Position numbers and translations under genes: made by a program. A DNA stretch of 64,000 nucleotides from Pseudomonas viridiflava (GTDB taxonomy: Bacteria; Pseudomonadota; Gammaproteobacteria; Pseudomonadales; Pseudomonadaceae): positions 558,001-622,000 of the forward strand of contig UVIF01000002.1 in NCBI GenBank assembly GCA_900596015.1. Direction: 5' to 3'. This document shows, piece by piece, positions 55,457 to 64,000 of the stretch. The notes beneath the pieces were generated by a model that did not search any database, had not been told where the DNA came from, and saw only the letters and a list, made by a program, of their open reading frames with translations. Position 1 is the stretch's first letter, and every line of letters begins with the position of its first letter.

Positions 55457-55930
55457 ATGGCTGTCGCTCTCAATGAACCTGTAGCCGATTTCCAAGCCCA
55501 GGCCACCAGCGGCCAGAGCGTCCGCCTGAGCGAGCTCAAGGGTCGCCAGGTGGTGGTCTACTTCTACCCCAAGGACAGCACGCCGGGCTGCACCACCCAG
55601 GGCCAGGATTTCCGTGACCTGCTCGAGCAGTTCAAGGCCGCCGACACCGAAGTGTTCGGGGTGTCGCGCGACGGGCTCAAGTCCCACGAGAATTTCAAGG
55701 CCAAGCAGGGCTTCACCTTCGAACTGATCAGCGATCAGGACGAGGCGTTGTGCCAGCTGTTCGACGTGATCAAGTTGAAGAAGCTGTATGGCAAGGAATA
55801 CCTGGGCGTGGATCGCAGCACTTTCCTGATCGACCGGGACGGTGTGTTGCGCCAGGAATGGCGTGGCGTGAAGGTGCCGGGGCATGTGCAGAGCGTGCTG
55901 GAGGCGGCACAGGCGTTGAGCAAGGGTTGA
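55457..55930 (+). CDS. bcp: Thioredoxin-dependent peroxiredoxin (BCP type)
   Basis: 157-residue thiol peroxidase. The peroxidatic Cys is in PKDSTPGCTTQGQDF (about residue 45) within YFYPKD; a resolving Cys may be the later Cys in EALCQLFDV. Cytosolic hydroperoxide detoxification. Ten bases behind gcvR. Confidence 0.93.
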   Translation: MAVALNEPVADFQAQATSGQSVRLSELKGRQVVVYFYPKDSTPGCTTQGQDFRDLLEQFKAADTEVFGVSRDGLKSHENFKAKQGFTFELISDQDEALCQLFDVIKLKKLYGKEYLGVDRSTFLIDRDGVLRQEWRGVKVPGHVQSVLEAAQALSKG

Positions 55931-55943
55931 GAGAGGGTTGGGT

Positions 55944-56006
55944 TTCTCGCGGCTGCTGACCGCTCCTGCACCGATCGTGTGTAGGAGCGGTCAGCGGCCG
56001 CGAAGG
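55944..56006. repeat. REP-like inverted pair between bcp and perM
   Basis: TTCTCGCGGCTGCTGACCGC (from 55944) faces a copy in inverse orientation ending GGCCGCGAAGG (to 56006), both of the GGAGCGGTC..GGCCGCGAA family also seen at 32.2 kb. Sits between convergent genes, so may terminate both. Confidence 0.8.
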
Positions 56007-56019
56007 CCGCGCCGCAGTC

Positions 56020-57090
56020 TCAGAGCATCGGCGCCACGGTGGGTTCCTGCCGCGGCCAAGCATCGAGCACGGCTTTGAACAAGGTCGCCAGGGGAATGGC
56101 GAAGAAGATCCCCCAGAACCCCCACAGCCCGCCGAACAGCAACACCGCGCAGATGATCGCCACCGGGTGCAGGTTCACCGCCTCGGAGAACAGCAGCGGC
56201 ACCAACACGTTGCCGTCCAGGGTCTGGATGATGCCGTACACCACCATCAGGTAGATGAACTGGTCGCCCCACCCCCACTGGAACAGCGCGATCAGGGTCA
56301 CCGGCACGGTCACCACCACGGCGCCCACGTAGGGCACCACCACCGACAAGCCTACCAGCAGGGCCAACAGCGCTGCATAGTTCAAGCCCAGCGCGACGAA
56401 CGCGATGTAGGTCACCACACCGCAGATGAAGATCTCGATGACCTTGCCACGGATGTAATTGGCGATCTGCCGGTTCATCTCCTGTGCCACCCGGGTCAGC
56501 AGCGCCCGCTCGCGAGGCAGGTAACCGCTGACCCAGCGGCCGATCATCACTCGGTCCTTGAGAAAGAAGAACACCAGAATAGGCACCAGCACGAAATAGA
56601 TCATGATGTTGACCAGCAGCGGCAGGCTGGACAGCGAAAAGGTCAGTGCCCACTGGCCGAACTTGCCGATCTCGCCGCGCGCCGCTTCGATGGCCTGCAG
56701 CACCTGTTCGTCGCTGACCAGGTGCGGATAGCGCTCGGGCAGCAGCAACAGCAGTGACTGCCACTTGCCCAGCATCCCGGGCAGCTCGTTGAACAGCGTG
56801 ATCAACTGGTGCCAGAGCAGCGGCACGAGCACCAGCATGAACAGCGCCAGCGCACCCATGAACAGCGCGAACACCGCTCCCACCGCCACGCCCGAAGGCA
56901 CCCGCAAGCGCTCCAGGAAATTGACCAGGCCCTGCATGAGAAACGCCAGCACCATCCCTGCCAGCACCGGCGCCAGCATGCCACCCAGGGTCAGCACGGC
57001 GGTGAACGCCAGCACCAGCAGCACCGCCAGGACGACGGCCTCTTCGTCGGAGAAGTAACGCTGGATCCAGTTGCGTAACACTTTGAACAT
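56020..57090 (-). CDS. AI-2E/PerM-family membrane transporter
   Basis: 356 residues with about eight membrane segments (VVLAVLLVLAFTAVLTLGGM; IFICGVVTYIAFVALGLNYA). PerM-like permease; substrate unproven. ATG 57090 (MFKVLRNWIQRYFSD) with AAGGGAA upstream. Followed leftward by a REP pair. Confidence 0.88.
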   Translation of the reverse strand: MFKVLRNWIQRYFSDEEAVVLAVLLVLAFTAVLTLGGMLAPVLAGMVLAFLMQGLVNFLERLRVPSGVAVGAVFALFMGALALFMLVLVPLLWHQLITLFNELPGMLGKWQSLLLLLPERYPHLVSDEQVLQAIEAARGEIGKFGQWALTFSLSSLPLLVNIMIYFVLVPILVFFFLKDRVMIGRWVSGYLPRERALLTRVAQEMNRQIANYIRGKVIEIFICGVVTYIAFVALGLNYAALLALLVGLSVVVPYVGAVVVTVPVTLIALFQWGWGDQFIYLMVVYGIIQTLDGNVLVPLLFSEAVNLHPVAIICAVLLFGGLWGFWGIFFAIPLATLFKAVLDAWPRQEPTVAPML

Positions 57091-57130
57091 TGAAATTCCC
57101 TTGAATGGCCCAGCTACCGAAGGTGGTGGC

Positions 57131-57370
57131 TCAGGCCTTGCGCAACCAATACGAGTAGACCCCGTCCAGCGCCTGTTCATGTAACAGCGCGTGACCTGCC
57201 AACGTGGCGAACGAACGGAAGTCGCGCTGCGAGCCGGCGTCCGTGGCAATCACCTTCAATACCGCGCCGGTGGCCATACGGTTCAGTTCCAGCTTGGCCT
57301 TGAGCAGTGGCAACGGGCAATTAAGACCGCTGGTGTCCAGCTCGACGTCACATTCGGGCGCATCGCTCAT
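57131..57370 (-). CDS. tusA: Sulfur carrier protein TusA family
   Basis: 79 residues. LDTSGLNCPLPLLKAKLELN carries the sulfur-carrying Cys in CPxP (about residue 17). Supplies sulfur for tRNA thiolation from cysteine desulfurases. ATG 57370 with GGAGAAG upstream. Confidence 0.92.
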   Translation of the reverse strand: MSDAPECDVELDTSGLNCPLPLLKAKLELNRMATGAVLKVIATDAGSQRDFRSFATLAGHALLHEQALDGVYSYWLRKA

Positions 57371-57515
57371 CAATATCTTCTCCAGGCCAAGGATGCCGTG
57401 ATGCTGCCTCGATCCCGGCAGCCAGCGGCGCGACAGGATAACCCAAGGCCGGCGCCTCTGGTGGTCATCGGATGGGGCGGCTACAGTAGGGCCTTTCATC
57501 TGCCGAGCTCAGTGC

Positions 57516-58949
57516 ATGCCCTTTCTGCGCCCTACCCTGCTGACACTTGCCTGCCTGCTGGCACTGCCGGGCCACGCCAGCGATCTGCCGTCCCTTGGCG
57601 ACGCCAGCTCCGCGATCGTCTCGCCCCAGCAGGAGCATCAGTTGGGTCGCGCCTGGCTGAGCCTGCTGCGCGGTCAGGTCAAACAGCTCAATGACCCGCA
57701 GCTGAAGAATTTCGTCGAAACCAGCGTGTATCGACTTTCCGAAACCAGCCAGCTGAACGACCGGCGGCTGGAGTTCATCCTGATCGACAGCAAAGAGCTC
57801 AATGCCTTCGCCGCGCCAGGAGGCATCGTCGGGGTCAACGGCGGGTTGTTCTTCAATGCCCAGACCGAGGGCGAGTACATCGGTGTGCTGGCCCACGAAC
57901 TGGCGCACTTGTCGCAGCGCCACTTCGCTCGCGGGGTCGAGGCTCAGCAGCGCATGCAGCTGCCGATGATGGCGGCGCTGCTGGCGGGCATCGTGATCGC
58001 CGCCTCCGGTGCCGGTGACGCCGGCATTGCGGCAATCGCCGGCAGCCAGGCGGCCGCGATCCAGGAGCAGCGACGCTTCTCCCGGCAGAATGAGGAAGAG
58101 GCCGACCGCATCGGCATCATCAACATGGAAAAGGCCGGCTATGACCCGCGCAATATGCCGACCATGTTCGAACGGCTAATGCGCCAGTACCGTTTCGATG
58201 CACGGCCGCCGGAATTCCTTCTGACTCACCCGGTCAGCGAATCGCGTATCGCCGACACGCGCAACCGCGCCGAGCAGGCCGCCAAAGGGGGCAAGGAAGA
58301 CAGCCTGTGGTACCAACTGATGCGCGCGCGGGTGCAGCTGTACTACGAAGAAACCCCAGGGCTGGCGGCCAAGCGCTTCCGCGCGCAGCTGGATGAGAAC
58401 CCCAATGCGCTGCCCGCGCGCTATGGCTTGGCACTGGCTCAGGTCAAGGCTGGCCAACTCAACGAAGCACGAGAGAACCTCAAGCAGCTGCTGGCCAAGC
58501 AGCCGGACGACATCACTTTCAACCTGGCGCAGGTCGATCTGGACATCACCAACAACCGAATCCCCGATGCGCAGCAGCGCATCGATCGGCTGGTAACGCA
58601 GTATCCCGGCAACTACCCGATCAACCAGAAGCGGGTCGATGTGCTGCTCAAGCAGAACCGCATGGCAGATGCAGAGAAAGCGCTGGAAAACCTGCTAAAG
58701 AACCGCTCGGATGACCCGGACGTGTGGTACCTGATGGCCGAGACGCGCGGGCAGAACGGCAACATCATCGGGCTGCATCAGGCGCGCGCCGAGTTTTTCG
58801 CCTTGGTCGGCGAGTTCGACCAGGCCATCCAGCAACTGGACCTGGCCAAGCGCCGGGCTGCGGACAACTTCCAGCTCGCCTCGCGAATCGATGCACGGCA
58901 ACGCGAGTTGATCGAGCAGGATCGGTTGGTCAAGGAAATGCTGCGCTGA
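57516..58949 (+). CDS. bepA: Periplasmic M48 metalloprotease / chaperone BepA (YfgC)
   Basis: 477 residues with a signal peptide (LACLLALPGHA). Zinc motif HELAHLSQRH (about residue 128) and distal Glu in NEEEADRIG; C-terminal TPR repeats (NEARENLKQLLAKQPDDITF). Quality control of outer-membrane LptD and BAM substrates. Divergent from tusA. A GC-rich hairpin follows the stop. Confidence 0.93.
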   Translation: MPFLRPTLLTLACLLALPGHASDLPSLGDASSAIVSPQQEHQLGRAWLSLLRGQVKQLNDPQLKNFVETSVYRLSETSQLNDRRLEFILIDSKELNAFAAPGGIVGVNGGLFFNAQTEGEYIGVLAHELAHLSQRHFARGVEAQQRMQLPMMAALLAGIVIAASGAGDAGIAAIAGSQAAAIQEQRRFSRQNEEEADRIGIINMEKAGYDPRNMPTMFERLMRQYRFDARPPEFLLTHPVSESRIADTRNRAEQAAKGGKEDSLWYQLMRARVQLYYEETPGLAAKRFRAQLDENPNALPARYGLALAQVKAGQLNEARENLKQLLAKQPDDITFNLAQVDLDITNNRIPDAQQRIDRLVTQYPGNYPINQKRVDVLLKQNRMADAEKALENLLKNRSDDPDVWYLMAETRGQNGNIIGLHQARAEFFALVGEFDQAIQQLDLAKRRAADNFQLASRIDARQRELIEQDRLVKEMLR

Positions 58950-58956
58950 AGCCCAG

Positions 58957-58976
58957 GCGGGCCGAATCGGGCCCGC
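58957..58976 (+). terminator. Hairpin after bepA
   Basis: GCGGGCC, loop GAATCG, GGCCCGC, 7 bases past the stop. There is no T-run, so a weak or rho-assisted terminator. Confidence 0.45.
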
Positions 58977-59099
58977 ACGGTCGATCGCAATGAACCGACG
59001 TATCCGACACATTGATTTTCACATTTTTTTCACGCAACTGCTCTAGCGTCTAGACTTGCTCCAGGTGCGATGAATCTTCCGTGACCGGTGTGAATATCT

Positions 59100-62000
59100 A
59101 TGGGCGTTTTGTGGCAAACCGAACCTGACAAGACTGCAACCCCGGCTGGCAGTCCTGACCCGTCTCCATTGCCAGATAGCCCACGTCAACGTCACTTGTG
59201 GCGGCGTCTGTTCTGGCTGTTGGTACTGATCACTGCTGCGGCGCTGGCGTATGCGATGTATGCGGAGATGCGTACATCGCGACTGCAGGCGCGCGAGTTC
59301 AGCCGCTGGGCAACATCGCTGACCTATGACGTGCAGCCTGGGCCGAGCCAGGCCATTGTCTATCCCGGCGAAGGTCCGTTCGACAAACGCCTGGGCTACA
59401 GCGCCCTGGGCGATTTCATTCCACGCCTGCTCAAGCGCAATTACGTGGTCGAACGACAGACCCATTTCTCGCCGGCGTTGATGCGCTACGCCGGTCATGA
59501 CCTGTTCGTGCCCTATCAGGAAAAACCCCAGGCCGGGCTGGTGATCACCGATTGCCGGGGCGACCCGTTGTACCTGTATCGCTACCCGCAACAGCTGTAC
59601 ACCGAGTTCGCCCAGATTCCGCCAGTCATGGTCAACAGCCTGCTGTTCGTCGAGAACCGCGGCCTGCTCGACAGCCCCGAACCCCTGCTCAACCCGGCCG
59701 TGGATTGGCCGCGCTTTGCCAAGGCCGCGTGGTCGCAGGTGGCTAAGATGTTCGCCCTCCCCGGCCAGTCGGCCGGTGGCAGCACCCTGGCCACGCAACT
59801 GGAGAAGTATCGGCACTCGCCCGACGGCCTGACCGGTTCGGGGCCTGAGAAGATTCGCCAGATGATCTCGGCCAGCGTGCGTGCCTACCAGGACGGTCCG
59901 CAGACCCTCGAGGCGCGCCAGCGCATCGTGCGCGACTACCTCAACAGCGTGCCGCTGTCGGCCGTGCCTGGCCATGGTGAAGTGCACGGCATGGCTGAAG
60001 GCCTGCGGGTCTGGTACGGCGCCGATTTCGAGCAGGTCAACCGCGCCCTCGCCAGCACCACCACCGACCCCGCCAGCGAAGCCGCGCGTGGGCTCGCCCT
60101 GCGCCAGGTACTGTCGCTGATGATCGCCCAGCGCCGCCCTTCGTACTTCCTCAACAAGGGCCATGACGACCTCGTCGAGCTGACCGACAGCCACATTCGC
60201 CTGCTGGCCGCCAACGGTATCGTCGACCCGACCCTGGCCACTGCAGCACTGGCCAGCCAGGTCACGTACCGCGATTGGGTGCAGGAGCCGACCTGGCAGC
60301 CCAACGAGTCGAACAAGGGCATCAGCGTGGCGCGCAACCGCCTCTCGTCCATGCTCGACCGTCCGCTGTACGACCTTGACCGGCTGGACCTCTCGGCCAC
60401 CACCACACTGCATGCCGATCTGCAGAAACAGGCCAGCGACTACCTGCGCCACCTAGCCGACCCGGCCTTCGCCCAGCAGATCGGCCTGATCGGCGAGCGT
60501 CTGCTGACCTCGGCGAGCACCCGCGAAGTCAGCTACAGCTTCACCCTGTTCGAACGTACGGCCGATGGCTCGCGTGTACGAGTGCAGACCGATAACACCG
60601 ACCAGCCGTTCGACATCAACGAAGGCAGCAAGCTGGAGCTGGGATCGACGGCCAAGATGCGCGTGCTCACCACCTACCTCGAGATCATTCATGAACTGCA
60701 TGAGCGCTACGCCGGGCAGACACCCGCGCAACTTCGCCAGGTGAAGATCGAGGAAGCCGATCGGCTGTCGCGCTGGGTGCTCGACTACATGATCCAGAAC
60801 CCCGGCGTGGACGCGCGGGCACTGCTCGGCGCCGCCCTGGAGCGCAAGTACTCGGCAAGCCCTGCCGAAAGTTTCTTCACCGGCGGCGGGATCCACACCT
60901 TCGGCAACTTTCGCCGCGAGGACAACGGCCGCATTCCCACCCTCAAGGAAGCGCTGCAGGAATCCATCAACCTGCCCTTCATCCGCCTGATGCGCGACCT
61001 GGTGCGTTACAGCACCTACTCCGCCCCGAGCAACAGCGGGCAGTTGCTCAAGGACGACGACGATCCGCGTCGCCAGGAATACCTGGCACGCTTCGCCGAT
61101 CGCGAAGGCACGGAGTTCCTTCAGCGCTTCTGGAAGAAGTACCAGCGCAAGACCACCGAGCAGCGCCTGGAAACCTTTCTCGACGGTATGCGCCCTACCC
61201 CGCAGCGGCTGGCGGCCGTGCACCGCTACCTGTACCCCAATGCGCCCCAGGCGCAATTCGATCGCTTCGTGCGCGAGCACAGCAAGAGCGACAACGTCAC
61301 CGACCAGCGCCTGAACGAGATGTACGTCGGCTATGGTCCGGGCCGCTACAACCTGCCGGATCAGGGCTACATCGCGCGCGTCCACCCGCTGGACCTGTGG
61401 CTGCTGGGCTACCTGCTCAATCACCCGGACGCCAAGTTCGGCGAGGCGGGCGCGGCCAGCCGGTTCGAGCGGCAGGAGGTCTACAGCTGGCTGTTCAACA
61501 GTCGCCACAAACGCGCCCGCGACAACCGTATCCGCACCATGCTGGAGATTGAAGCGTTTACCGATATCCATCAGCGCTGGCAGCGCGTGGGTTATCCGTT
61601 CGATCATCTGGTGCCGTCGCTGGCAACCGCCATCGGCAGCTCCGGTGACCGCCCTGCGGCATTGGCCGAGCTGATCGGCATCATTCAGAACGATGGCATC
61701 AAGCTGCCTACCGTGCGCATCGACACTCTTCACTTTGCTGCCGACACGCCCTACGACACGCGGGTGATCAGCGATCCGGACCGCGGCAAGCGGGTCCTGC
61801 CCGCCGAGGTGGCGGCGGCCATGCGCGAGGCGTTGTCGCAGGTGGTGGACGCCGGCACCGCGCGGCGGGTATCGGGCAGCTTCAAGACCGATGACGGCAC
61901 GGCGCTGGTGATGGGCGGCAAGACCGGCACCGGTGACAACCGTATTTCCAGCTTCGGCGCCGGTGGCCGGGTCATCAGTTCGAAGGCCATCAACCGTACC

Positions 62001-62198
62001 GCCACATTCGTGTTTTTCATCGGTGAAAATCACTTCGGTACCTTGACCGCATTCGTGCCGGGCAAGGCGGCGGAGGGCTTTCGCTTCACATCGGCGCTTC
62101 CAGTGCAGGTGCTCAAGGGCATGGCTCCGATTCTTACACCCTATCTGCAGCCGGGTGCGCATACCCAGTGCAATGCGCCCTTGCAGGCGGCGCGTTGA
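59100..62198 (+). CDS. Class A PBP-like protein: transglycosylase (GT51) plus transpeptidase-like domain
   Basis: 1032 residues. One N-terminal membrane segment about residues 40-56 (LFWLLVLITAAALAYAMYA). The GT51 region has GGSTLATQLEK (motif 2), while motif 1 reads FVENRGLLDSPEP instead of the usual ED-F-H. The C-terminal penicillin-binding half has SxxK in LGSTAKMRV, SIN in QESINLPFI and KTG in GGKTGTGDNR. Longer than PBP1a/1b. Peptidoglycan role is likely; GT activity needs doubt because of motif 1. Ribosome site is weak but no better start is seen. Confidence 0.82.
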   Translation: MGVLWQTEPDKTATPAGSPDPSPLPDSPRQRHLWRRLFWLLVLITAAALAYAMYAEMRTSRLQAREFSRWATSLTYDVQPGPSQAIVYPGEGPFDKRLGYSALGDFIPRLLKRNYVVERQTHFSPALMRYAGHDLFVPYQEKPQAGLVITDCRGDPLYLYRYPQQLYTEFAQIPPVMVNSLLFVENRGLLDSPEPLLNPAVDWPRFAKAAWSQVAKMFALPGQSAGGSTLATQLEKYRHSPDGLTGSGPEKIRQMISASVRAYQDGPQTLEARQRIVRDYLNSVPLSAVPGHGEVHGMAEGLRVWYGADFEQVNRALASTTTDPASEAARGLALRQVLSLMIAQRRPSYFLNKGHDDLVELTDSHIRLLAANGIVDPTLATAALASQVTYRDWVQEPTWQPNESNKGISVARNRLSSMLDRPLYDLDRLDLSATTTLHADLQKQASDYLRHLADPAFAQQIGLIGERLLTSASTREVSYSFTLFERTADGSRVRVQTDNTDQPFDINEGSKLELGSTAKMRVLTTYLEIIHELHERYAGQTPAQLRQVKIEEADRLSRWVLDYMIQNPGVDARALLGAALERKYSASPAESFFTGGGIHTFGNFRREDNGRIPTLKEALQESINLPFIRLMRDLVRYSTYSAPSNSGQLLKDDDDPRRQEYLARFADREGTEFLQRFWKKYQRKTTEQRLETFLDGMRPTPQRLAAVHRYLYPNAPQAQFDRFVREHSKSDNVTDQRLNEMYVGYGPGRYNLPDQGYIARVHPLDLWLLGYLLNHPDAKFGEAGAASRFERQEVYSWLFNSRHKRARDNRIRTMLEIEAFTDIHQRWQRVGYPFDHLVPSLATAIGSSGDRPAALAELIGIIQNDGIKLPTVRIDTLHFAADTPYDTRVISDPDRGKRVLPAEVAAAMREALSQVVDAGTARRVSGSFKTDDGTALVMGGKTGTGDNRISSFGAGGRVISSKAINRTATFVFFIGENHFGTLTAFVPGKAAEGFRFTSALPVQVLKGMAPILTPYLQPGAHTQCNAPLQAAR

Positions 62199-62282
62199 AC
62201 GGGACTGCGAATTCATCGACTCGCCTGTGGCCGCGTAATAAGCTATATCGATAGCCCCCTATCGGCCCAGGAGCCCCTCTCA

Positions 62283-63062
62283 ATGAAGGCAGAAAATCCG
62301 TTCGGTATTCAGCGCGTCATGCACGAGATCAAACGTCGCCGCCTGCAGGTGTTGCGCGTTGCACAGCTCACTCCGCGCATGCGCCGCATCACCCTCGGCG
62401 GCCCCGAGCTGGCCGGTTTCGTCAGCGAAGGCTGCGATGACCACATCAAGCTGATGTTCGCCACCACCCCGGAGCAACAAGCGGCGCTCGACACCATGGT
62501 GCTGGGGGCGCCGACGCCCGAAGGTGCCAAGCCTGACATGCGCGACTACACCCCTCGCCGCTTCGACCTCGCGGCCGGCGAGCTGGACATCGACTTCGTT
62601 CTGCACGGCGATGGCCCTGCCGCGACCTGGGCCGCCCAGGCCGAGCCAGGTCAATTCCTGCATATCGGCGGCCCACGCAGCTCGATGCATGTACCGGATG
62701 TGTTCGACGCCTACCTGCTGATCGGCGACGAAACCGCCATTCCGGCCATGGCCAGGCGCCTGGAGGAGTTGCCGGGCAATCGCCGTGCGCTTTTGGTCAT
62801 CGAAGTGGAGAACGCTCAGGAACAGCAGTCGTTCGACAGCGCGGCGGCCTTCGACGTGATCTGGGTCGACCGGCACCAGGGCGACCTGTTGCAGACCGTA
62901 AAGGATATACGCCTGCCCGACGGCGTGGTCTATGGCTGGATCGCGACCGAGGCCGGGCTGTCACGCAAGTTGCGGCGCGTGCTGCTGGATGACCACAAGC
63001 TAAGCGAGGAGCAGATCAAGGCCGCTGGCTACTGGCGTCATGAGGGCGACGACAGCGAGTGA
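62283..63062 (+). CDS. Siderophore-interacting protein (ferric-siderophore reductase)
   Basis: 259 residues of the SIP/ViuB flavin-reductase family. FAD motif RDYTPRRFDL and C-terminal KAAGYWRHEG (the SIP signature GYWR). NADPH or NADH-dependent release of iron from ferric siderophores in the cytoplasm. CAGGAG precedes the ATG. No Fur box recognised; only an IR GCTAT-ATCG-ATAGC at 62242-62255. Confidence 0.9.
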   Translation: MKAENPFGIQRVMHEIKRRRLQVLRVAQLTPRMRRITLGGPELAGFVSEGCDDHIKLMFATTPEQQAALDTMVLGAPTPEGAKPDMRDYTPRRFDLAAGELDIDFVLHGDGPAATWAAQAEPGQFLHIGGPRSSMHVPDVFDAYLLIGDETAIPAMARRLEELPGNRRALLVIEVENAQEQQSFDSAAAFDVIWVDRHQGDLLQTVKDIRLPDGVVYGWIATEAGLSRKLRRVLLDDHKLSEEQIKAAGYWRHEGDDSE

Positions 63063-63092
63063 GGCTGTCGGCAGGGGTACTTGCGGGAGCGC

Positions 63093-63734
63093 CTAGCGCG
63101 CACCTGCGCGACCCCAGCAGCGGTCTATCACCAGCACCAGTGCGGAACAGCCGATGAAGGCCACCAGCACCCCCAGTGCGTTCAGCCACACTTGGCTCAT
63201 GCCCAGTTTCGAGACGTCCAGAAACGGATAGGGATACACACCGATGCTGTGCCCGCGCAGCAACAGGTAGGCGAAGTAGACCACAGGGTAGACCGCCCAG
63301 GCCGCCATGTGCCACAGGCGCAGCGTGCCTTTAGGCACGCAGCACGCCCAATACACCACGAACGCCACGGGCAGCACATCGTGCAGCAACTCGTTGGCCA
63401 GCCATTGCCAGCCCTGAGGGTGCCACAGGTTGCGCAGCAACAAGCTATAGGCGACGCCCACCACCACGATGCTGACCAGCACCCCGCCGCTCACAGCCGG
63501 CCGCAGGCAGAGCCGACGCCACATCGAATCGCGCTTCGACACATGGGCAGTCAACACACCAGCCACTGCCGTATTGGTGAGGATGGTGAAAAAGCTGAAG
63601 AAATGCACCAGCCCACCCAGCAGGCTCGCTTCGATCTGGAAACGCGACCACAGCACGAGGTACAGCTGCAATGCCAAGGCAAACCAGGTGCCGGCCGCCG
63701 CCAGCGCAACCAACCGGCGTTCGGCGGGGATCAA
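63093..63734 (-). CDS. Pr6Pr family membrane protein
   Basis: 213 residues with about six hydrophobic segments ([40 protein letters not shown] with YPYPFLDV). The likely start is TTG 63734, overlapping the stop of the VF530-type gene (TTGA); upstream codons in this frame belong to the other gene's antisense-shifted sequence and contain no ATG or GTG in frame. Function unknown. Confidence 0.78.
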   Translation of the reverse strand: MIPAERRLVALAAAGTWFALALQLYLVLWSRFQIEASLLGGLVHFFSFFTILTNTAVAGVLTAHVSKRDSMWRRLCLRPAVSGGVLVSIVVVGVAYSLLLRNLWHPQGWQWLANELLHDVLPVAFVVYWACCVPKGTLRLWHMAAWAVYPVVYFAYLLLRGHSIGVYPYPFLDVSKLGMSQVWLNALGVLVAFIGCSALVLVIDRCWGRAGAR

Positions 63735-63955
63735 CGCTTGCCGCGCTGCAATTGCACGTACAGCCGCTCGACCTTTTCCCGCGCCCAAGGCGTCTTGCGC
63801 AGGAAGGTCAGGCTTGACTTGATGCTCGGGTCGCTCTTGAAGCAGCGGATATCGATCCGTTGCGCCAGTCCTTCCCATTGGTAATGCGCCACGAGCGCAA
63901 TGAGGATCTGCTCCAGCGTCACGCCGTGCAGGGGGTTGTGTGTAGGCTCATGCAT
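63731..63955 (-). CDS. VF530-family DNA-binding protein (DUF2132)
   Basis: 74 residues: [39 protein letters not shown] and [14 protein letters not shown] are family hallmarks. The fold is SAP-like and DNA binding is suggested by structure-based annotation only. Its stop overlaps the start of the next leftward gene. Confidence 0.88.
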   Translation of the reverse strand: MHEPTHNPLHGVTLEQILIALVAHYQWEGLAQRIDIRCFKSDPSIKSSLTFLRKTPWAREKVERLYVQLQRGKR

Positions 63956-64000
63956 GCCAGGCTCCAGGAACGGCGGGGCAGAAGGTGCGCACCTTAACCA

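Noticed and set aside
62242..62255. Fur box before the siderophore-interacting protein
   Set aside because: Only GCTAT-ATCG-ATAGC is present, without GATAAT repeats of a Fur site.
1..64000. CRISPR arrays, transposases, integrases, phage genes
   Set aside because: No regularly spaced repeats and no mobile-element protein motifs seen on either strand.

Overview
The window is a GC-rich chromosomal segment of a Pseudomonas, most like the P. putida/P. fluorescens side of the genus. The evidence is the gene order rpsB / map-glnD-dapC, then arsC-like-dapD-csdA-csdE-tcdA, then tRNA-Ser / purC-MBL-bamC-dapA / gcvR-bcp-perM-tusA-bepA, together with Pseudomonas-type REP palindromes in core intergenic gaps. 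No rRNA, CRISPR array, intact insertion sequence or phage gene was seen. Species assignment is inference.

Layout. (1) 1-6.2 kb, core: rpsB (cut by the window edge), map, glnD, dapC, then a small astacin-like metalloprotease. (2) 6.2-13.6 kb, accessory: a small membrane protein behind a near-consensus LexA (SOS) box, then a one-strand 2-aminoethylphosphonate (AEP) block: LysR regulator, ABC transporter (ATPase, double permease, binding protein), PhnX and an FAD oxidoreductase in place of the usual PhnW transaminase. (3) 13.7-15.3 kb: a Na+/H+ antiporter whose last 28 residues resemble the tail of the small SOS-box protein on the far side of the AEP block. (4) 15.5-28 kb, accessory: a GlxA-type AraC regulator, aldehyde dehydrogenase, DapA-family lyase, FAD amine oxidase, a ProVWX betaine-type importer, a LysR regulator, a MmgE/PrpD protein and a glycine-betaine-monooxygenase-like Rieske oxygenase. 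Together these look like a catabolic island for a quaternary or N-methylated amine whose exact substrate I cannot name. (5) 28-39.4 kb, mostly core housekeeping: arsC-like, dapD, csdA/csdE/tcdA, HNH protein, RNA methyltransferase, ycgN, nitroreductase, hydroxyacid dehydrogenase, ycgL, rnd, ydcH, PAP2-like, and one unknown cysteine-containing protein.

(6) 39.6-49.7 kb, accessory: an amino-acid/amide-type (HAAT) ABC transporter in which the second permease and both ATPases are fused into one 830-residue protein, a cytosine-deaminase-like amidohydrolase, a FadR/FCD-type GntR regulator and an HpxW/YwrD-like Ntn hydrolase. The two divergent transcription units of this block share a paired TGCTAGCA-type operator, so they look like one regulon. 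Next to it is a secreted yellow/royal-jelly-type beta-propeller with a perfect PtxS-type operator in a 32-bp palindrome. (7) 49.7-50.8 kb: an AT-rich islet with a small lipoprotein and a gene remnant beside tRNA-Ser(CGA). (8) 51-64 kb, core: purC, MBL hydrolase, bamC, dapA, gcvR, bcp, perM, tusA, bepA, a class A PBP-like protein, a siderophore-interacting reductase, a Pr6Pr-type membrane protein and a VF530-type protein.

The three most interesting items are the SOS-box small membrane protein (6.2-6.6 kb), the putative betaine-catabolic island (15.5-28 kb) and the amidohydrolase/Ntn-hydrolase regulon with its triple-fusion transporter and paired operators (40-48.4 kb).
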